Made by a program: the position numbers and the translations under genes
In this document: positions 8,273 to 16,680 of the stretch, in pieces
Layout of the letters: every line of letters starts with the position of its first letter
How positions within the stretch are numbered: position 1 is the stretch's first letter
The notes under the pieces: model-generated
Database searches by the model: none
Told to the model about the DNA's origin: nothing
The model's input: the letters and a program-made list of their open reading frames with translations, nothing else
Origin: Streptomyces mobaraensis NBRC 13819 = DSM 40847
GTDB lineage: Bacteria > Actinomycetota > Actinomycetes > Streptomycetales > Streptomycetaceae
Reading direction: 5' to 3'
NCBI RefSeq assembly: GCF_017916255.1
Contig: NZ_CP072827.1
Location: forward strand, 558,001 to 622,000
DNA length: 64,000 nucleotides

Positions 8273-11200
8273 TCAGTCGTGGGGAATCCGGGTGGGCAGG
8301 TCGCGCTCTCCGACAGCGAGCTGCTTGACCTGGACGTCGCTCAGCGCCCCCTGGAAGGCCCACGCGTCGTCGATCTGCCCCGACCAGTACTCGGTGCCGG
8401 ATCCCTTCACCATCGCCCGACCCATGTGCAAGGCCTTGGTGGCGCCGAAGGAGACGGCATTGCCCACCCGGGAGGATCGGTCGGCGCATCCGGCGGCCTT
8501 GGCGGCATCGGAATCCGCGGGGCACGAGAACTCCTCCAGTACGCCGTTCACGTACAGCCGGAGCTCATCCGAGAAGCCGTCATAGACCAGGGCGAGGTGG
8601 TTCCAGTCCCCCGCATCCTGATAGGCATTGTGGTCCACCGTCGTGACGGTGACGTCCTTCTCCGCGTCCTTGCCCGGCAGCGTCACCTGCCAGCGTCCGT
8701 GCCCCTCACCCGAGCTCTTGTCGCCCGGGAGATACCGGACGGCGAACGCGTTCTGTGACGCGCCCTCCGCGCTCATCACCGTCATTGCGCGACCCGGCTT
8801 GTCCGCCACGCGTTGCGCCCACGCGGTCATGGTGAAGCTGCCACTGGTGTCCACGGGAACGCCGTTGGTGAAGGCCGCGGCATTCATGCCGTTGAGCTTC
8901 AGGCCGCCCTTGTCCACATGTCCCTCGCCGATGGCGGCGCCACCGGTGAACGTCATGTCGTGCCGCGCCGCCCGCCGGTCCGGAAGGGCGTCCGGCGAGA
9001 CGGCCGGGCTTCCCGACGCTGCCTCGAACTGCCAACGACCCTTCACCAATGGGCGCTGCTTCACGAGCTGGCGCACTTCGTGGACCGAGACGGGGCGATC
9101 GTAGATCCGGAGTTCGTCGATCTCCCCGGGAAAGAAGTTGTCCTGCTTGCCCGAATACGCGCCTGCGCCGATCTGCAGTTGCCTGTCGGCGTACCAGGAG
9201 GCGGCCAAGGGTTCGGTGCCGGCTTCCACCCCGTTGACATAGAGGGTGAGAGTACCGGCGACGATGTCCCGGACGCCTGTCAGATGCGTCCACTCACCGC
9301 CCTGCGGTCGTGCGCCCGCGCTCTGGACCACTTTGTTGGACGTGGCATCGGCGGTGTCCTGTGTGTGCTGATTCAGGACCCATTTGTCGTAGGTGGGCGA
9401 GTAATAGAGCTCGACGCCGCTCGCATGGACCCCGGTCTGTGTGACGACCACGGCCGTGTGTGTCGGCTTCTCCTTCGGCAGCCGGACCCAGGCGGAGACG
9501 GCGAAGGCTCCCATGGTGTTGAAGTGGGGCGCGTCGACGGTGGCGTAGTCGTGCACGCCGTCGAGAGACAGCGCCTTGCCGTCGACGCCATCGGTGCCGG
9601 GCTGGGGATTGCCGTGGAAAACGGCCGGCATGACGTCCGCGTGCCCGGTCACTTCCTTGGCTCCGGGCTCCTCGTCCAGCGGGAAGATCGCGCGGGCCGG
9701 GCGTCCCGGACCGCGAATGTGTTCCTTGGCATAGAGCCGGGAGACCTCGTCCGCGGAAGCGGGCTTGTTGAAGATTTCCAGTTCGTCGAGCTGTCCGGGG
9801 AAGAACGCGTTCGGCTTGCCGTTGGACGACGACGCGCCGATCAGCAGACCGCGGCGGGCGTCCCAGGGCGTCTTGTACGAAACGGCGGCCTCTTGCCGGC
9901 CGTTGACGAACAGCCGCAGTTCGTCGTCACCGCTGTCGTAGACGCCGACCAGATGCGTCCATTCCCCCGGCTTCACACCGCCGGGTTTCTGCTGCATGAC
10001 TCGGACGGGCAGTGCGCCGTCCGTGTCCGAGGCGAACTGGCTGAACGCCCACCGGTCGTAGTCCTTGGAGTAGTACAGCGAGAATCCGGGCGAGTGGTTG
10101 CCCGGCTGGGTGGCGACGGCCGCGGGCTCCGACGGCACTTTCGACAGATTGGCCCAGGCGGATACCGTGAAGCCACCGGAGGTGTCTACGACAGGAACGT
10201 CCGTTTCCGCATAAGCGTCCGTACCGTTGAGCGACAGCGACTTGCCCATGGCACCATCCGCCCCCGTGACAGCTCCCCCGTGCAGCTCCGCCGTTCGCGC
10301 CGGAGTGCTGCCCTCGGCCTGCTTGGCGTCCGGCCCCTCGTCCATCGCCCACGTAGCCCGCTCCGGCTGGCCGGCACGCACCTTGTAGCGGTAGGTGTAC
10401 GGCTCGCTCACATTGCCGACGGCGTCGAGCGCCTGAACGGTGATGAAGTTCAGGCCGGCGTCACCGGGGAGGGCCTTGATGGTTCTCGCGGCTCCTTCCG
10501 TGGTGCCGAGCGTGTTCTTCGGAGTGGCGTCCCCGTTGATTCCGTAGATGTACTTGGTGATGTCCTTGCCGGCCGGGCCGACGGTGAAGGAGCCGTAGCG
10601 GCCCGTCCCGTCGTACCAGGGATCGCCGTCACCGGACGAGCCCGGCTTCGACTCGGGATAGTCGGCGGACGCCATTCTGGGCGCCGGCAGGACCTTGGGG
10701 TCACGGACGAAATAGCAGCCACTGGGCGAACCGGCGTATGACCACGGCGAGTATCCACGTCGGTCGTAGGAACGCACGTACCAGTTCACCGGGGTGTTGA
10801 CGGTGATGTCGGACGGCAGGGTGACCGCGAAGTCGGATCCGGACTTCTTGAACGAGGTCAGTCCCGGCTTCCAGCGGGCAACGGTCCCCTTGCCGTCGCC
10901 CGCGTCCCACTCCGCCTGGAACTCCACGGCGACGTCGTCTCCGTCCGGATCGGTGACGTGGTTGGCGTAGATCTTGCCGAGACTCCGTACGTGGACCGCC
11001 TTCTCCGGGATCCTGCATTTCCCGCCGTACTCCATCGACAACTGGGACATGGCGATCTGCGGTGGCGTCTGGTTGTACTGGACGCGCAGGTACGCCCGGT
11101 TGGCGAACCGCTTCCAGGCATAGGTGTCGCTCTCGTCCGATGCCCGCAGGCCGAACGTCACCGAGGACCACGACTTGCCCGCGGCCTCCTTGACCGTGTC

Positions 11201-12589
11201 GAGGACCTTGAACTCCGCGTCCGCACTGGCGCAGCCCTCGAAGCCGTACGCGAAGTCGTACTCGCCCAGCTTCTTGATCCAGAAATCGGAGGAGTCCTGG
11301 GAGTTCCACGTGGTCGAGGAGTCGATGCCCTTGGTCCTCCACAGTTGGACCCCCTTCTTCGCGCACGAGGCCGCCCATGTCTCGGGGACGACGAACTCGG
11401 CCGACAGGATGGTCTTGCCCGCGAATCTGGACGTCGGGATTTCGTAGAAGAGGCGCTTGGTGTCACCTGGATTGCAGTGGTTCCAGTCGCAGTAGCCCAT
11501 GCCGGCGTCGCTCTTGCCGTTGAACTTCCACTGCGGCTCGTTGGCCCAGTACTTGGAGGCCATGGTCCACGCCGACGACCGGGGCGAGTACCACTGCGGA
11601 TCGATGTACACCGGGTACACGGTGTCGGGGCCGGTCAGCACCTTCTTGTCGGGGGTCAGGACCAGTTCCCGTCCGCCGTCCGGTACGTCGACCGCCACGC
11701 GGGCGAGTTGCCCGGACTCTGCCGGACCGGAGACCTCGCGCCGGTTCGCGGTGGCAGACGGGACCTTCCTGGGGTCAGGCCTGCGAAGTGCTGCTCCGGA
11801 CCGGTTCGGGGCGGACGAACCGGGGCTGGAGTCCCACATCATCGGAGTGGGTGCTTCGAAGACCGTGCCTCCTGCTCCCTGGTCGATCGCGTTGAGGCCT
11901 CCCTGAGCCGTCTCCTGGACCGTGACGCCCTCCCCCGCCATCTTCAGACGGAGGTGCGCGAGCTCCGGACTGGCCGCCGCCTTCGCCGACTTCACCACCA
12001 GCAGTTGCGTGAAACCGTCCACCTGGGCGGTGAGCCGGAGATCGACGTCCGGCAGGACGTCGGGATACGTCGCCGTGTCCCCCTCCAGCCGCGGAGTCGG
12101 AAGCCTGGTCGGCCAGTCGAGAGCCAGCTTGCGGCCTGCTTTGTCGAGCTTGACCAAAGAAGTGTCGCCACCTCCGGAGAAGGAGACTCCGACGGTGGCG
12201 ACGTGCGGCGAGACCGACCCCTCGGGCGTTCTCTCCAACGCGACGTCCGTGGGCCGCCATTCACCGCCCACACGCGCCCTGACCGGTCTCAGGTACTCCC
12301 GCGTCTCCAACGTGCCGTCCGGCTTGGCGACGACATCCCAGCTCTCACCACGCTGAGAGGCCACCTCCACGTTCTTGCCCGACCGCTTCGCCTGGGCGAG
12401 CGCATCCGCTTCCGACGCCGCCGTCCCGGAGTCGCCCCCGCCCTCGTATCGCGGCGCGGAGCTCCTGGCCGAAGCCGCACCTGCCGGAGTCGCGGACGCG
12501 GCATCCGGCAGCACCCCCGTGATCAAAGCCAGGCCGAGACCACAGGCCACTGCGACACCTGAGGCACGTGCCCGTGCACGACCAAACAT
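8273..12589 (-). CDS. Large secreted LamG-domain protein partnered with the Rhs toxin
   Basis: 1438 residues. The ATG at 12589 has GGGGAGGG about eight bases upstream; a TTG six codons earlier is less likely. The N-terminus is an Arg-rich region plus hydrophobic stretch ending in ASATPAGA, a signal peptide. The middle (about 60-740) contains the YPVYIDPQW type module common in Streptomyces Rhs-associated proteins and a fibronectin-like segment. Three concanavalin-like LamG modules follow at about 745-960, 966-1165 and 1183-1420, each with WTHLxGVYD or WNHLALVYD and LRLFVNG or LTLYVNG motifs. LamG folds bind sugars or surface ligands. It lies 131 bases upstream of rhs on the same strand and probably in the same operon, which suggests a cell-wall or target-binding partner. 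That role is inference. Confidence 0.88.
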   Translation of the reverse strand: MFGRARARASGVAVACGLGLALITGVLPDAASATPAGAASARSSAPRYEGGGDSGTAASEADALAQAKRSGKNVEVASQRGESWDVVAKPDGTLETREYLRPVRARVGGEWRPTDVALERTPEGSVSPHVATVGVSFSGGGDTSLVKLDKAGRKLALDWPTRLPTPRLEGDTATYPDVLPDVDLRLTAQVDGFTQLLVVKSAKAAASPELAHLRLKMAGEGVTVQETAQGGLNAIDQGAGGTVFEAPTPMMWDSSPGSSAPNRSGAALRRPDPRKVPSATANRREVSGPAESGQLARVAVDVPDGGRELVLTPDKKVLTGPDTVYPVYIDPQWYSPRSSAWTMASKYWANEPQWKFNGKSDAGMGYCDWNHCNPGDTKRLFYEIPTSRFAGKTILSAEFVVPETWAASCAKKGVQLWRTKGIDSSTTWNSQDSSDFWIKKLGEYDFAYGFEGCASADAEFKVLDTVKEAAGKSWSSVTFGLRASDESDTYAWKRFANRAYLRVQYNQTPPQIAMSQLSMEYGGKCRIPEKAVHVRSLGKIYANHVTDPDGDDVAVEFQAEWDAGDGKGTVARWKPGLTSFKKSGSDFAVTLPSDITVNTPVNWYVRSYDRRGYSPWSYAGSPSGCYFVRDPKVLPAPRMASADYPESKPGSSGDGDPWYDGTGRYGSFTVGPAGKDITKYIYGINGDATPKNTLGTTEGAARTIKALPGDAGLNFITVQALDAVGNVSEPYTYRYKVRAGQPERATWAMDEGPDAKQAEGSTPARTAELHGGAVTGADGAMGKSLSLNGTDAYAETDVPVVDTSGGFTVSAWANLSKVPSEPAAVATQPGNHSPGFSLYYSKDYDRWAFSQFASDTDGALPVRVMQQKPGGVKPGEWTHLVGVYDSGDDELRLFVNGRQEAAVSYKTPWDARRGLLIGASSSNGKPNAFFPGQLDELEIFNKPASADEVSRLYAKEHIRGPGRPARAIFPLDEEPGAKEVTGHADVMPAVFHGNPQPGTDGVDGKALSLDGVHDYATVDAPHFNTMGAFAVSAWVRLPKEKPTHTAVVVTQTGVHASGVELYYSPTYDKWVLNQHTQDTADATSNKVVQSAGARPQGGEWTHLTGVRDIVAGTLTLYVNGVEAGTEPLAASWYADRQLQIGAGAYSGKQDNFFPGEIDELRIYDRPVSVHEVRQLVKQRPLVKGRWQFEAASGSPAVSPDALPDRRAARHDMTFTGGAAIGEGHVDKGGLKLNGMNAAAFTNGVPVDTSGSFTMTAWAQRVADKPGRAMTVMSAEGASQNAFAVRYLPGDKSSGEGHGRWQVTLPGKDAEKDVTVTTVDHNAYQDAGDWNHLALVYDGFSDELRLYVNGVLEEFSCPADSDAAKAAGCADRSSRVGNAVSFGATKALHMGRAMVKGSGTEYWSGQIDDAWAFQGALSDVQVKQLAVGERDLPTRIPHD

Positions 12590-12887
12590 CCCCCAAGCCC
12601 TCCCCAAAGCTTGCCCACATCAAGCAACGGGAAGTGACCATAGAGACACATGGAGCGTTGGTCTACACCTAGAGAAGTGGCACACATCCGGTCGCCCTAC
12701 GCGATTTCCGGCAATCTCTGATGTGTCAAGCATCACAGAATGCGTACAGCCGCATCTCCCGGCGAAGACGGACGATCATTCACGACCGGCCGGTTCACTC
12801 GAGCGGCTGAACCCTCGCCGTCGGCCCGTCCGGGGACAGTACGCTGGCGGGTCGGCGATCCGTGAATACCATTGCGAGGGCGTGCCG
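12590..12887. other. Divergent intergenic region between LamG and NUDIX genes
   Basis: About 300 bases with lower GC than the flanking genes and no plausible coding frame. It must carry the promoter of the LamG-Rhs unit and that of the NUDIX gene. I cannot name a clear promoter pair by eye. Confidence 0.5.
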
Positions 12888-13385
12888 TTGACCAGACATC
12901 CGCAGTTCCCCCGAGCCGAGTGGCTCGCCCGGCGGGCGCGCATCTTGGGGTGCGCCGCCTCCCTCGTCCACGACGACGAGGGGCGGATCATGCTGCTGCA
13001 CACCTCCTGGGGCGACGCGTGGCAGCTGCCCGGAGGCGGTCACGACGACGGCGAGGATCTGTGGGAGACGTCCGTGCGGGAGACGTTCGAAGAGACGGGG
13101 TTGACCATGCCGGACGTCCCCGAGCTGCTGGCCGTTGACTGGGGTGTGCACCCGGAAGGCATTCCCGAGGTCTTCGTCCTGTTCAAAGGTCCGCTCGTCG
13201 ACGCGAGCACCGTCAAGGTGAGGCTGTCCGACGAGCACGACGCCTGGCGCATGCTCACCGTCGAGGAGTGGGCGCCGCTGGTGCCCCCGCGGCAGGCCCG
13301 TGTCCTGGCCGCCGCGACCGCGGTGCTGCTCGGGGGGCGATGCCCGTACCTCCGTGAGGCCGGGCATCTGGCCGACGTCCCGTAG
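12888..13385 (+). CDS. NUDIX hydrolase
   Basis: About 165 residues. A complete Nudix box is visible: GGHDDGEDLWETSV followed by RETFEETGL, matching Gx5Ex7REUxEExGU. NUDIX enzymes cleave nucleoside diphosphates linked to another group; the substrate here is unknown. The open frame extends far upstream, but TTG at 12888 has GAGGG seven bases away and fits the conserved start of the domain; GTG at 12882 is the alternative. The gene is alone, divergent from the LamG gene across about 300 bases and convergent with the NIPSNAP gene. Confidence 0.85.
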   Translation: MTRHPQFPRAEWLARRARILGCAASLVHDDEGRIMLLHTSWGDAWQLPGGGHDDGEDLWETSVRETFEETGLTMPDVPELLAVDWGVHPEGIPEVFVLFKGPLVDASTVKVRLSDEHDAWRMLTVEEWAPLVPPRQARVLAAATAVLLGGRCPYLREAGHLADVP

Positions 13386-13427
13386 TGGGCCGTCGGCTCG
13401 CCGGCGGGGGGGCGGGGGGGTGGTTCG

Positions 13428-13766
13428 TTACGCGGGCGTCTTCGCCGAAGGGGCCTCCGTTCCCGTGTCGAGCGGGCGCAGGAAGCGGCGTTCGTAGCGC
13501 TTGATGCAGCGGGTGGTGCGGGCCAGTTCGAAGGCGGCCTGGCATTCCGGGTCGGTCGTGCTGTCCGTGCGGTAGCGCTCGTACGCGGCCATGCTGGGGA
13601 AGGAGAAGAGGGCGTACGCGATGTCGCTGTCGCCCTCGCTCGGCAGGAAGTAGCCGTGGTGCGTGCCGCCGAAGCGGTTGACGAGCCGGATCCAGCGGCG
13701 GCCGTACTCCTCGAAGTCGGCGAGTTTGTCGGCGTCGATCTCGTACTTCAGATGGATGCTGATCAT
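13428..13766 (-). CDS. NIPSNAP family protein
   Basis: 112 residues. The start MISIHLKYEIDADKLADFEE, the central HHGYFLPSEGDSDIAYALF and FPSMAAYERYR match the NIPSNAP dimeric alpha/beta-barrel fold. No catalytic role is established for these proteins in bacteria. It lies 39 bases downstream of the sensor kinase gene on the same strand and may be co-transcribed with it. Confidence 0.85.
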   Translation of the reverse strand: MISIHLKYEIDADKLADFEEYGRRWIRLVNRFGGTHHGYFLPSEGDSDIAYALFSFPSMAAYERYRTDSTTDPECQAAFELARTTRCIKRYERRFLRPLDTGTEAPSAKTPA

Positions 13767-13805
13767 GACCGCATGATGCGGGGTGCGGCGCGGGGACGGA
13801 AGCGG

Positions 13806-15548
13806 TTATCGGGCGCCGGCTCCTCCTCCGTCCCGCGTCCCGTGTCCCGTCGGGCACCGGCCGCCGGTCAGCGGGATGCGCCACTCCAGGTGCGTGCCGC
13901 CGGTCGGTGGGGCGGTCAGGGTGAGGGTGCCGCCGTGGCGTTCGGCGCGTTCGGTGAGGTTGCGGAGGCCGCTGCGGCGGGTGGCGGTGGGGGGTATGCC
14001 GTTGCCGTCGTCCACGATCGTCAGGACGAGGGCCCCGCCCTCGTTGACGACGGCGACGTCCACCGTGCCGGCCTCCGCGTGCCGGGCGACGTTGGCCAGG
14101 GCCTCGGCGAGGACGGCGACGGCGTCGTCGGCGGCCTCGCGGGGGACTTGGGTGTCCAGGAGTCCCTCCATGCGCAGGCTGGGCGCGAAGCCGAGGGCCG
14201 TACCGGCCTCGGCGACGGCGCGGACGGCGCGGGTGCGCAGGCCGTGCTGGGGGGCGGTCTCGCGGGAGCGGAGGCCGAAGATGGTGGAGCGGATGATCTT
14301 TATGGTCTCGTCGAGGTCGCCGACGGCGCGGCGGACGCGTTCGGCGGCCTCGGGGTGGTCGATGAAGCGGTCGGCGCTCTGCAGGGTCATGCCGGTGGCG
14401 AACAGCCGTTGGATGGCGAGGTCGTGGAGGTCGCGGGCGATCCGGTCGCGGTCCTCCAGGAGGGCCAACTGGGCGGTGTCCGCGCGGCGTTCGGCCAGTT
14501 CCATGGCCAGGCCGGTCTGGCCGGCGAAGGCCAGCAGCGGTTCGGCCTCCCGCTCGGGGAAGTCCCCGGCGCCCGCGGCCCGGACGAGCAGCAGGACGCC
14601 GTGCACGACGTCGTCGCCGGAGGTGACGGGGACGGCCAGGGCCGGTCCCGGACCCGCCGGTACCTCCTCGGCGGGGCCCCGGACAGGGCGCGCTCCGGTG
14701 AACGCGGCGCCGCTGAGGGTGCCTTCGAGGGGCAGGACCAGGTGCCGGAGCCCGTCGGCCCCCTCACCGGTCGCCGCCTCGACGGTCAGCGCGCCGTCCC
14801 CGGCCTCCGGCAGCGAGAACACCGCGAGGTCGGATCCCGTGATCTCGCGGGCGAGTTCGGTGATGCGGGCGGTGACCTCGGCGCGCGGCCGGTCGGACAT
14901 CAGGGCGGTGGTCACCTCGGCGCCGGCCCGCAGCCACCGTTCGCGCCGGGTCGACTCCTCGTACAGGCGGGCGTTCTCGATGGCGATGCCGGCGGCGACG
15001 GCGAGGGTGGCCAGCACCTCCTCGTCCTCGTCCTCGAAGTCCGCTCCCCCGCGCTTCTCCGTCAGGTACAGGTTCCCGAAGACGTGGTCGCGCACCCGGA
15101 TGGGCACCCCGAGGAAGGTGCTCATCGGCGGGTGGCCGGGCGGGAAGCCGTACGAGGCCGGGTGCTCGGAGATCTCCGGCAGCCGCAGCGGTTCCGGACG
15201 GCGGATCAGCTCGCCCAGGATGCCGTGGCCGCAGGGGTACGGGCCGATGGCCGCGATCTCCTCGTCTGTGAGGCCGACGGTGAGGAACTGGGACAGCCGC
15301 CGGCCGTCCGGCCCGATGACGCCGAGGGCGCCGTACCGGGCGTCGACCAGTACCACGGCCGCCTCGATGATGCCGCGCAGCACCTGTTCCAGCTCCAGGC
15401 CGCGGCCGACCGAGAGGACGGCCTCCAGCAGCTTGTGCACGCGGTCGCGGGTGCCGCGGGCGGCGTCGAGCCGGGCCTGGACCTCGTCCAGCAGTTCGTC
15501 CAGTCTGAGCTGCGGCAGCCGTACCGCCGCCGACCCGGTGTTCTCCAC
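13806..15548 (-). CDS. DevS/DosS-like GAF sensor histidine kinase
   Basis: 580 residues, soluble. GTG at 15548 has AGGAGAGG just upstream; longer in-frame versions have no such site. Domains: GAF 1 at about 45-190, GAF 2 at about 205-355, HisKA_3 dimerisation domain with the phospho-accepting His in ERDRIARDLHD near residue 374, HATPase_c at about 480-565 (NVARHAEA, DDGNGIP, GLRNLTER). The segment HPASYGFPPGHPPMSTFLGV is highly like GAF-A of mycobacterial DevS/DosT, which bind haem and sense oxygen or redox state. No response regulator gene is adjacent, so the kinase is orphan here. Two DosR-like dyads lie in its promoter region shared with the VKOR gene. Haem binding and hypoxia sensing are inference. 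Confidence 0.92.
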   Translation of the reverse strand: MENTGSAAVRLPQLRLDELLDEVQARLDAARGTRDRVHKLLEAVLSVGRGLELEQVLRGIIEAAVVLVDARYGALGVIGPDGRRLSQFLTVGLTDEEIAAIGPYPCGHGILGELIRRPEPLRLPEISEHPASYGFPPGHPPMSTFLGVPIRVRDHVFGNLYLTEKRGGADFEDEDEEVLATLAVAAGIAIENARLYEESTRRERWLRAGAEVTTALMSDRPRAEVTARITELAREITGSDLAVFSLPEAGDGALTVEAATGEGADGLRHLVLPLEGTLSGAAFTGARPVRGPAEEVPAGPGPALAVPVTSGDDVVHGVLLLVRAAGAGDFPEREAEPLLAFAGQTGLAMELAERRADTAQLALLEDRDRIARDLHDLAIQRLFATGMTLQSADRFIDHPEAAERVRRAVGDLDETIKIIRSTIFGLRSRETAPQHGLRTRAVRAVAEAGTALGFAPSLRMEGLLDTQVPREAADDAVAVLAEALANVARHAEAGTVDVAVVNEGGALVLTIVDDGNGIPPTATRRSGLRNLTERAERHGGTLTLTAPPTGGTHLEWRIPLTGGRCPTGHGTRDGGGAGAR

Positions 15549-15623
15549 GCCTCTCCTCGCCTCTTCCGGGCCCCGCCGCTGCCGCGCCGACCGGGGACCG
15601 GGGCGGCCGGATACGGCCCCTGA

Positions 15624-15695
15624 CGGCCGGTCGGCCCTGTTCAGGGCCCTGTCCACCGTATCGCCGCGCTCTCTGTTGGGGCCGACCGGCCCCTG
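15624..15695. promoter_or_regulatory. Two DosR/DevR-like dyads between the kinase and VKOR genes
   Basis: The 20-base site at 15676-15695 (TTGGGGCCGACCGGCCCCTG) has 7-base perfect arms GGGGCCG/CGGCCCC around AC and matches the outer TTSGGG...CCC of the mycobacterial DosR box. A second site at 15624-15637 (CGGCCGGTCGGCCC) has the same architecture. Both lie upstream of the kinase and of the divergent VKOR gene. Architecture is seen; the regulator is inferred. Confidence 0.55.
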
Positions 15696-15854
15696 TCCTC
15701 CGCCGCCGGTGCCTCGTTGAATGGGCGTAACGGGTCCGCCGCCGAGTGGCGCGGCGGCGGACCCGCTCCGCCCGGCCCGGCGGCCCGTCGTCCCGCCGGG
15801 AGGGCGGGTCCCGCCGGCACGGGCGCCCGAGTGCCAGGGACCAGGAGGACAGCC

Positions 15855-16520
15855 ATGACCGACACCGCGTTCGACCGGTCCGCCGGCGGGGGCGTCAGGG
15901 ACGCGCAGAACACACTGGACGCGAAGGACGCACATCACCTGCGGGGCAACGCCGCCGGAGCCGGCCGGGCCCTGGCCTGGCTGCTGGTCGGCGCCGGGAC
16001 GCTGGGGCTGCTCGCCTCCTTCCAGATCACCGTCGACAAGATCCACCTGGCGGAGAACCCGGGCTTCCGGCCCGCGTGCAGCATCAACGCCGTCGTCTCG
16101 TGCACCCATGTGATGCTGAGCGACCAGGCGTCGGTGTTCGGCTTCCCCAACCCGCTGATCGGTCTGGTCGCCTACGCGGTGGTCGTCGCGCTGGGCGTCG
16201 TCCTGCTCACCGGCGCCCGGCTGCCGCGCTGGTGCTGGCTGGGGCTGAACCTGGGGACGCTGGCCGGGGCGGTGTTCTGCATGTGGCTGATGTCCCAGGC
16301 GCTTTACGTGATCGGGGCGCTGTGCCTGTGGTGCTGTCTGGCGTGGGCCGTGACGATCGCCCTGTTCTGGTACACGACCGCGCACAACCTCCGGCACGGT
16401 TTCCTGCCCGCGCCGCGCACGCTGGTGCTGGGGGTGCGGGAGTTCCACTGGGCCGTGCCCGCCGCCTGGTACGGGGTGATCGCGCTGCTGGTCGTGGAGC
16501 GGTTCTGGGCGCCGTGGTGA
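15855..16520 (+). CDS. Vitamin K epoxide reductase (VKOR) family membrane protein
   Basis: 221 residues, ATG at 15855 behind AGGAGG. At least four hydrophobic transmembrane segments are visible. The loop cysteines Cys75 and Cys83 (CSINAVVSC) and the active-site pair CLWC (Cys157 and Cys160) are all present. Bacterial VKOR passes electrons from extracytoplasmic thiols (DsbA-like) to quinone and so drives disulfide bond formation. There is no DsbA-like gene beside it. It is transcribed toward the lone oxidase gene and shares its promoter region with the DosS-like kinase. Confidence 0.93.
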   Translation: MTDTAFDRSAGGGVRDAQNTLDAKDAHHLRGNAAGAGRALAWLLVGAGTLGLLASFQITVDKIHLAENPGFRPACSINAVVSCTHVMLSDQASVFGFPNPLIGLVAYAVVVALGVVLLTGARLPRWCWLGLNLGTLAGAVFCMWLMSQALYVIGALCLWCCLAWAVTIALFWYTTAHNLRHGFLPAPRTLVLGVREFHWAVPAAWYGVIALLVVERFWAPW

Positions 16521-16535
16521 GGCCCGCCCGGGAGA

Positions 16536-16549
16536 GGGCCGTTCGGCCC
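16536..16549. promoter_or_regulatory. DosR-like dyad upstream of ctaD
   Basis: GGGCCGTTCGGCCC, perfect 6-base arms with a 2-base centre, lies 131 bases before the ctaD start and just after the VKOR stop. Same architecture as the two sites at 15624-15695, so the three genes may form one regulon. Confidence 0.5.
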
Positions 16550-16680
16550 TGCCCCCGGCCCCGCCCGGCCCCTGCCCCGGCCCCCGACCGCCGCCGATCA
16601 TGAACGAGGCCGGAGGGGCCCGTGACCCCCGCGTACGCCCCTCCGGTCCGTGAAGAACTTTCGGCAGATGCGGAGCAGGT

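Noticed and set aside
13404..13424. G-rich run after the NUDIX gene
   Set aside because: A GC-rich intergenic homopolymer between convergent genes; no stem with a T-run that would make a clear terminator.
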